Source: an uncultured Clostridia bacterium (lineage in GTDB: Bacteria; Bacillota; Clostridia; Christensenellales; Borkfalkiaceae). From it: 18,145 nucleotides of DNA. Made by a program: the position numbers and the translations under genes. The notes under the pieces were generated by a model, which was not told the DNA's origin, did no database searches, and saw only the letters and a program-made list of their open reading frames with translations. The stretch lies in assembly GCA_947630775.1 (NCBI GenBank), contig CANRIY010000020.1, forward strand, positions 1 through 18,145, given 5' to 3'. Shown piece after piece: positions 15,481 through 18,145 of the stretch (within the stretch, counting starts at the first letter, position 1; each line of letters begins with the position of its first letter).

Positions 15481-16333
15481 AGATGCAAATACCTCCCGCG
15501 CCGCAGGGAAGAGGGATCCCCTCCCCGGTGGGCAGCCCCACCTCGTACGCTTCCGTATGTCCCCCGCCGCCGAGGGCGATCGTCAGTAAGTTGTTCAGAA
15601 CAGTGGGTTGCAGTCCCGTCGTATAGCTGTTGATGAGAAAGAAGAGCGGGTCGTCCGACAGAAGCTCCGCGCAGAGCTTCACAAAGGGGAAGAGCTCCGT
15701 CTCGATCTTCCACATCTCGCCGTTCGGCCCCCTGCCGTAGGAGGGCGGATCCATGACGATCCCGTCGTAGCGGTTGCCCCTTCTCAGCTCGCGGAGGACG
15801 AATTTTTTGCAGTCGTCCACGATGTAGCGGATGCCCGAAGAGATCCCCGAAAGCCTCGCGTTCTCCCCCGCGCGCTCCACCATGCCCTTGGCGGCGTCCA
15901 CATGGGTGACTTCCGCACCCGCCTTGGCAAGCGCGACCGTCGCGCCCCCCGTATAGGCGAAGAGGTTGAGGATTTTCGGTTTCCTCCCCCTTGCGATAGC
16001 GGCGGAGACGAGGGAGCCCATCCGCTCCCAATTGACGGCCTGCTCGGGAAACAGCCCCGTATGCTTGAAGCCCATGGGCTTGATTTTGAAGCGAAGCTCT
16101 TGATAGCCGATCGTCCACTCCGCGGGAATGGGGCGGCGGAACTCCCACGCGCCCCCGCCCTTATCACTGCGGCGGTAAACGGCGTCGCAGTCCATGGAGA
16201 AGAGGTCCTGCCCCTTCCAGATGACCTGCGGATCGGGACGGAGAAGGGTGATATTCCCCCACCGTTCTAATTTATAGCCGTCTCCCGTCGCGAGGACGGA
16301 GAAATCCTTCCAGCCGTCGGCAATGCGAATCAT
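15473..16333 (-). CDS. Class I SAM-dependent methyltransferase (RlmI-like, rRNA)
   Basis: Predicted RNA methyltransferase of 286 aa. The SAM-binding motif I is NLFAYTGGATVALAKAGAEV, followed by the acidic VDAAKGM block; motif IV is DPPSYGRG. The preceding block FKHTGLFPEQAVNW is shared with COG1092-type rRNA methyltransferases. The PUA domain of full-length RlmI (about 396 aa) is not seen; the N-terminus is a short beta-rich segment. I chose the ATG at 16333. A longer frame to 16534 runs through repeat sequence and the promoter, so it is not coding. Only AGGG three bases from the ATG could serve as a ribosome binding site, and the -10 box lies six bases from the ATG, so the mRNA may be leaderless. 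Overlap with the downstream pseudouridine synthase supports a joint role in ribosome maturation. The modified base is unknown. Confidence 0.88.
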   Translation of the reverse strand: MIRIADGWKDFSVLATGDGYKLERWGNITLLRPDPQVIWKGQDLFSMDCDAVYRRSDKGGGAWEFRRPIPAEWTIGYQELRFKIKPMGFKHTGLFPEQAVNWERMGSLVSAAIARGRKPKILNLFAYTGGATVALAKAGAEVTHVDAAKGMVERAGENARLSGISSGIRYIVDDCKKFVLRELRRGNRYDGIVMDPPSYGRGPNGEMWKIETELFPFVKLCAELLSDDPLFFLINSYTTGLQPTVLNNLLTIALGGGGHTEAYEVGLPTGEGIPLPCGAGGICIYD

Positions 16334-16339
16334 GACCCT

Positions 16340-16368
16340 ATTATAGCGGATAAAGTTTTTTTTGTAAA
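16340..16368 (-). promoter_or_regulatory. Promoter of the methyltransferase/pseudouridine synthase operon
   Basis: TTTACA (16363-16368), 17 bases including seven A, then consensus TATAAT (16340-16345) on the minus strand. TATAAT ends six bases before the ATG at 16333, so transcription should begin at or next to the start codon. Confidence 0.8.
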
Positions 16369-16400
16369 GAAAAATCGCGATGAAAATCAAAAACCGCGCC

Positions 16401-16514
16401 CCTTCCTTGGCTCCCCTCTTAGGGGAGCTGTCACCGCAGGTGACTGAGGGGTTTCCCGCCGTGTTTGAAAACCCCTTTCCCCTTCGGGGACTTCCCCTGA
16501 AAGGGGCAGCAAGA
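16401..16514. repeat. Intergenic repeat copy (GTGACTGAGG / AGGGGCAGC family)
   Basis: Contains the 26-bp block identical to the reverse complement of 11695-11720. It is followed by AACCCCTTT, CTTCGGGGACTTCCCCTGAAA and GGGGCAGC, which match the reverse complement of 222-315. Several short G-C stems are possible. No gene is visible between 16370 and 16744. Confidence 0.65.
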
Positions 16515-16606
16515 AAGCGGTGATGCTTCGACAAGCCGCAAGGACAGCAGCGGCTCAGGATGACGCGGTTAGTACCCTCGCGCCCCTCTCAAAGTGGAGA
16601 AAGCCA

Positions 16607-16720
16607 TTGTCATTTCGACCGAAGCGAAGCGGAGTGGAGAAATCTCAAAAAATAAGGTGGAGATTTCTCGACGGCAGCGCCCGCGGCTACTCGCCGCGGG
16701 CGCTTTGCTCAAAATGACAA
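16607..16720. repeat. Palindromic intergenic element (TTGTCATTTCGACC type)
   Basis: Ends are TTGTCATTT (16607-16615) and AAATGACAA (16712-16720), exact complements. Nested inside are GGAGAAATCTC and GGAGATTTCTCG, and a perfect 11-bp hairpin GCGCCCGCGGC (16677-16687) with GCCGCGGGCGC (16693-16703). This style of GTCATTTCGACC element is familiar as a dispersed intergenic repeat in bacterial genomes. There is no coding sequence. Confidence 0.65.
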
Positions 16721-16744
16721 ACGATGATACGGTTGTCCCCTCGT

Positions 16745-16795
16745 TTTGATTTATTTGGGCTCGCGCCAACAAGGCGCGAGCCCAAATAAATCAAA
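16745..16795. terminator. Perfect 23-bp hairpin after the second GH51 gene
   Basis: The arms 16745-16767 and 16773-16795 are fully complementary over 23 bases, with a 5-base AACAA loop. The core is GGGCTCGCGCC/GGCGCGAGCCC and the outer part is A/T-rich. It begins 6 bases past the GH51 stop codon. Neither strand has a true T-run after the stem, so it is either an atypical terminator or a 3'-end-protecting structure. Confidence 0.6.
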
Positions 16796-16800
16796 CGAAA

Positions 16801-18145
16801 CTATTTCTTAAAGATCAATACATTGAAACTGTGCGGCGGAAGATCGAGGGCGTTCGGCGAAGTCGGCGCGACCTCCTGCGGGGAGATGAGTTTGGGCTCT
16901 TCGACCGTGTTATACTGCCCGAGCTCTCCCGAAAGGCGGATGATCCTCGTCATGGAGCCGAAGTCCACATCCGCTTCGATCTCGGCATGCACCTCCGCTT
17001 CCCCCGCGTTGACGGCCTTCACAAAGTAAGTGCCGTCCCGCTCCGTCACGGACGCGTAGATCCCCTTTTCGTCCGTACGGGTGGGGAAGGACCAGCTTCC
17101 CGTATACTGGCTGTACAGGAGCTGGACGTAATAGCTCGCCGAGCCGTACGCGCTCTTGCCGTCGAACCAGATCATGTTCGGGCACCACTGCGTATAGCCG
17201 AGCCGCGCGAACAGGGGCGCGAAGGACTTCATCACGACGACGTCCGCGTTCCGCTCCATGCCCGTCATGAACGCCGCTTCGGCGAGCGCGCCTTCCCAGC
17301 AGTTGGACTGCGGCGCGTTGAAGCCCGCCGCCCCCGACCCCGGGACATGCGCGGCATATTCGCCCGCATACACCGTGCCGAGACGGGGATAGTGATCATA
17401 CACATCCGTATGATCGTACAGCCACTGCGGGGAGACGTAAAAGTGTTCGTCCGAACAATAGACGAAATTGGGATTCTTTTGAAGATTCTCCCGCGTCCAC
17501 TTCCATGCGTCGCGGTGGGAATCGGTATCCACGGTGGGCCCGACGGTGCCGACGATCTTCATCTCGGGATATTTTTCATGGATGCGCCTTTCAAAGAGCT
17601 CAAAGCGCTTGTAAAATTCGTTGGGCGCGGGCTTGCCCGTGTCTTTCTGAATGGGAGAGGCTTCCCACTGCTCGTTGCCGACGCCGATCATCTCGAGGTT
17701 GAAGGGTTCGGGGTGGCCCATCTCCGCACGGACCTTGCCCCAGACGGTATCCGTGCCGCCGTTGGCGAATTCGATGACGTCGAACGCTTCCTGAATGTAG
17801 GTCTCGAGTTCCGGGGAATCGAGAGGGACGAATTCCGTCGACATGTATTGGCAAGCGATCCCGACGGAGACGACGGGCAGCGGCTTTGCGCCCAAATATT
17901 CGCAGAGACGGAAGTACTCATAGTAGCCGACGCCGAGCGTCTGGCCGTAGTGGGCATAGGCCGAGCGCCAGTCCGTCTCGGGGCCCGTCGCATGGACGGC
18001 CCAGCGGTTCCAATTCTGCTTTCTGCGCTCGACGGGACCGATCGAATTCTTCCATAAGTAGCGATTTTCGAGGTTGTTGCCCTCGACGACGCATCCCCCG
18101 GGGAAGCGCAAAAAGCCGGGGTTCATGGCCTTCATGAGGTCGACG
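16801..18145 (-). CDS. GH51 alpha-L-arabinofuranosidase, partial (N-terminus outside window)
   Basis: The visible 447 codons cover most of the catalytic barrel and the C-terminal beta domain. The frame is open to the window edge (Val-Asp-Leu before the first internal Met at 18135), so the true start lies beyond 18145. Recognisable blocks, numbered from that Met, are FLRFPGGCVVEGNNLE (8-23), the likely acid/base Glu155 in GVGNEQW, DEHFY (229-233) and the likely nucleophile Glu259 in AGEYAAH. It is a diverged paralogue of the lipoprotein GH51 at 3261-5723. It lacks the extra insert between the WKNS block and the YYEYF block and reads more like the plain enzyme. Whether it carries a signal peptide or CBM cannot be seen. 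It would remove arabinofuranosyl residues from plant polysaccharides or oligosaccharides. Confidence 0.9.
   Translation of the reverse strand, partial: VDLMKAMNPGFLRFPGGCVVEGNNLENRYLWKNSIGPVERRKQNWNRWAVHATGPETDWRSAYAHYGQTLGVGYYEYFRLCEYLGAKPLPVVSVGIACQYMSTEFVPLDSPELETYIQEAFDVIEFANGGTDTVWGKVRAEMGHPEPFNLEMIGVGNEQWEASPIQKDTGKPAPNEFYKRFELFERRIHEKYPEMKIVGTVGPTVDTDSHRDAWKWTRENLQKNPNFVYCSDEHFYVSPQWLYDHTDVYDHYPRLGTVYAGEYAAHVPGSGAAGFNAPQSNCWEGALAEAAFMTGMERNADVVVMKSFAPLFARLGYTQWCPNMIWFDGKSAYGSASYYVQLLYSQYTGSWSFPTRTDEKGIYASVTERDGTYFVKAVNAGEAEVHAEIEADVDFGSMTRIIRLSGELGQYNTVEEPKLISPQEVAPTSPNALDLPPHSFNVLIFKK

Noticed and set aside
16334..16534. 67-residue N-terminal extension of the methyltransferase
   Set aside because: It would cover the TTTACA/TATAAT promoter and a dispersed repeat, and the family N-terminus fits the ATG at 16333.
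16831..18057. Plus-strand open frame of 408 codons
   Set aside because: It is antisense to the second GH51 gene, which carries clear catalytic motifs.
1..18145. CRISPR arrays, tRNA or rRNA genes, prophage, transposase, toxin-antitoxin or defence genes
   Set aside because: I looked for regularly spaced repeats, tRNA-like cloverleaf ends and known protein motifs and saw none. The intergenic repeats are not regularly spaced and have no spacers.

Overview
The window looks like chromosomal DNA from a fairly G+C-rich, endospore-forming member of the Clostridia (Bacillota), possibly an uncultured gut lineage. The evidence is an intact sporulation sigma factor of the SigK type, a type III glutamine synthetase, FeoA/FeoB iron transport, a DUF378 protein, AGGAGG-type ribosome binding sites, sigma-A-type promoters and two GH51 arabinofuranosidases. 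The genus cannot be fixed from the sequence. Every credible gene lies on the minus strand. The long plus-strand ORFs are antisense shadows of G+C-rich genes.

Layout in transcription order, from high to low coordinates. (1) 16801-18145: GH51 arabinofuranosidase paralogue, cut by the window edge, followed by a perfect 23-bp hairpin. (2) 16334-16800: intergenic, with palindromic repeats. (3) 16333-14782: class I methyltransferase overlapping an RluA-family pseudouridine synthase, an RNA-modification pair from a promoter that predicts a near-leaderless mRNA. (4) 14654-12117: an 845-aa exported, membrane-anchored protein of unrecognised family, ended by a strong terminator. (5) 12078-11388: intergenic, with repeat elements. 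(6) 11387-11145: small DUF378 membrane protein, then a hairpin with a T-run directly before feoA. (7) 11088-8335: feoA, feoB and an S4-domain RluA-type pseudouridine synthase, overlapping and probably one operon. (8) 8273-5817: an ArsR/SmtB metal sensor and a Zn/Cd/Pb P1B-ATPase, a self-contained metal efflux operon with a perfect 12-2-12 operator. (9) 5723-3261: a lipoprotein GH51 arabinofuranosidase with a CBM-like domain and a 33-bp tandem repeat in its linker. (10) 3209-2508: sigK-like gene with a sigma-E-like promoter. (11) 2391-319: type III glutamine synthetase. (12) 1-318: intergenic repeats.

Themes: metal homeostasis (ferrous iron uptake next to zinc/cadmium efflux), arabinose-polymer breakdown (an outer-surface lipoprotein enzyme and a second GH51 whose N-terminus is not visible), RNA modification, nitrogen assimilation and sporulation.

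I found no defence system, CRISPR array, prophage, transposase or biosynthetic cluster. The most novel items are the unknown 845-aa surface protein, a FeoB that lacks the usual helical domain and the G4 motif, the very compact terminator/promoter/operator arrangement before the ArsR gene, and the intergenic palindromic repeat families.
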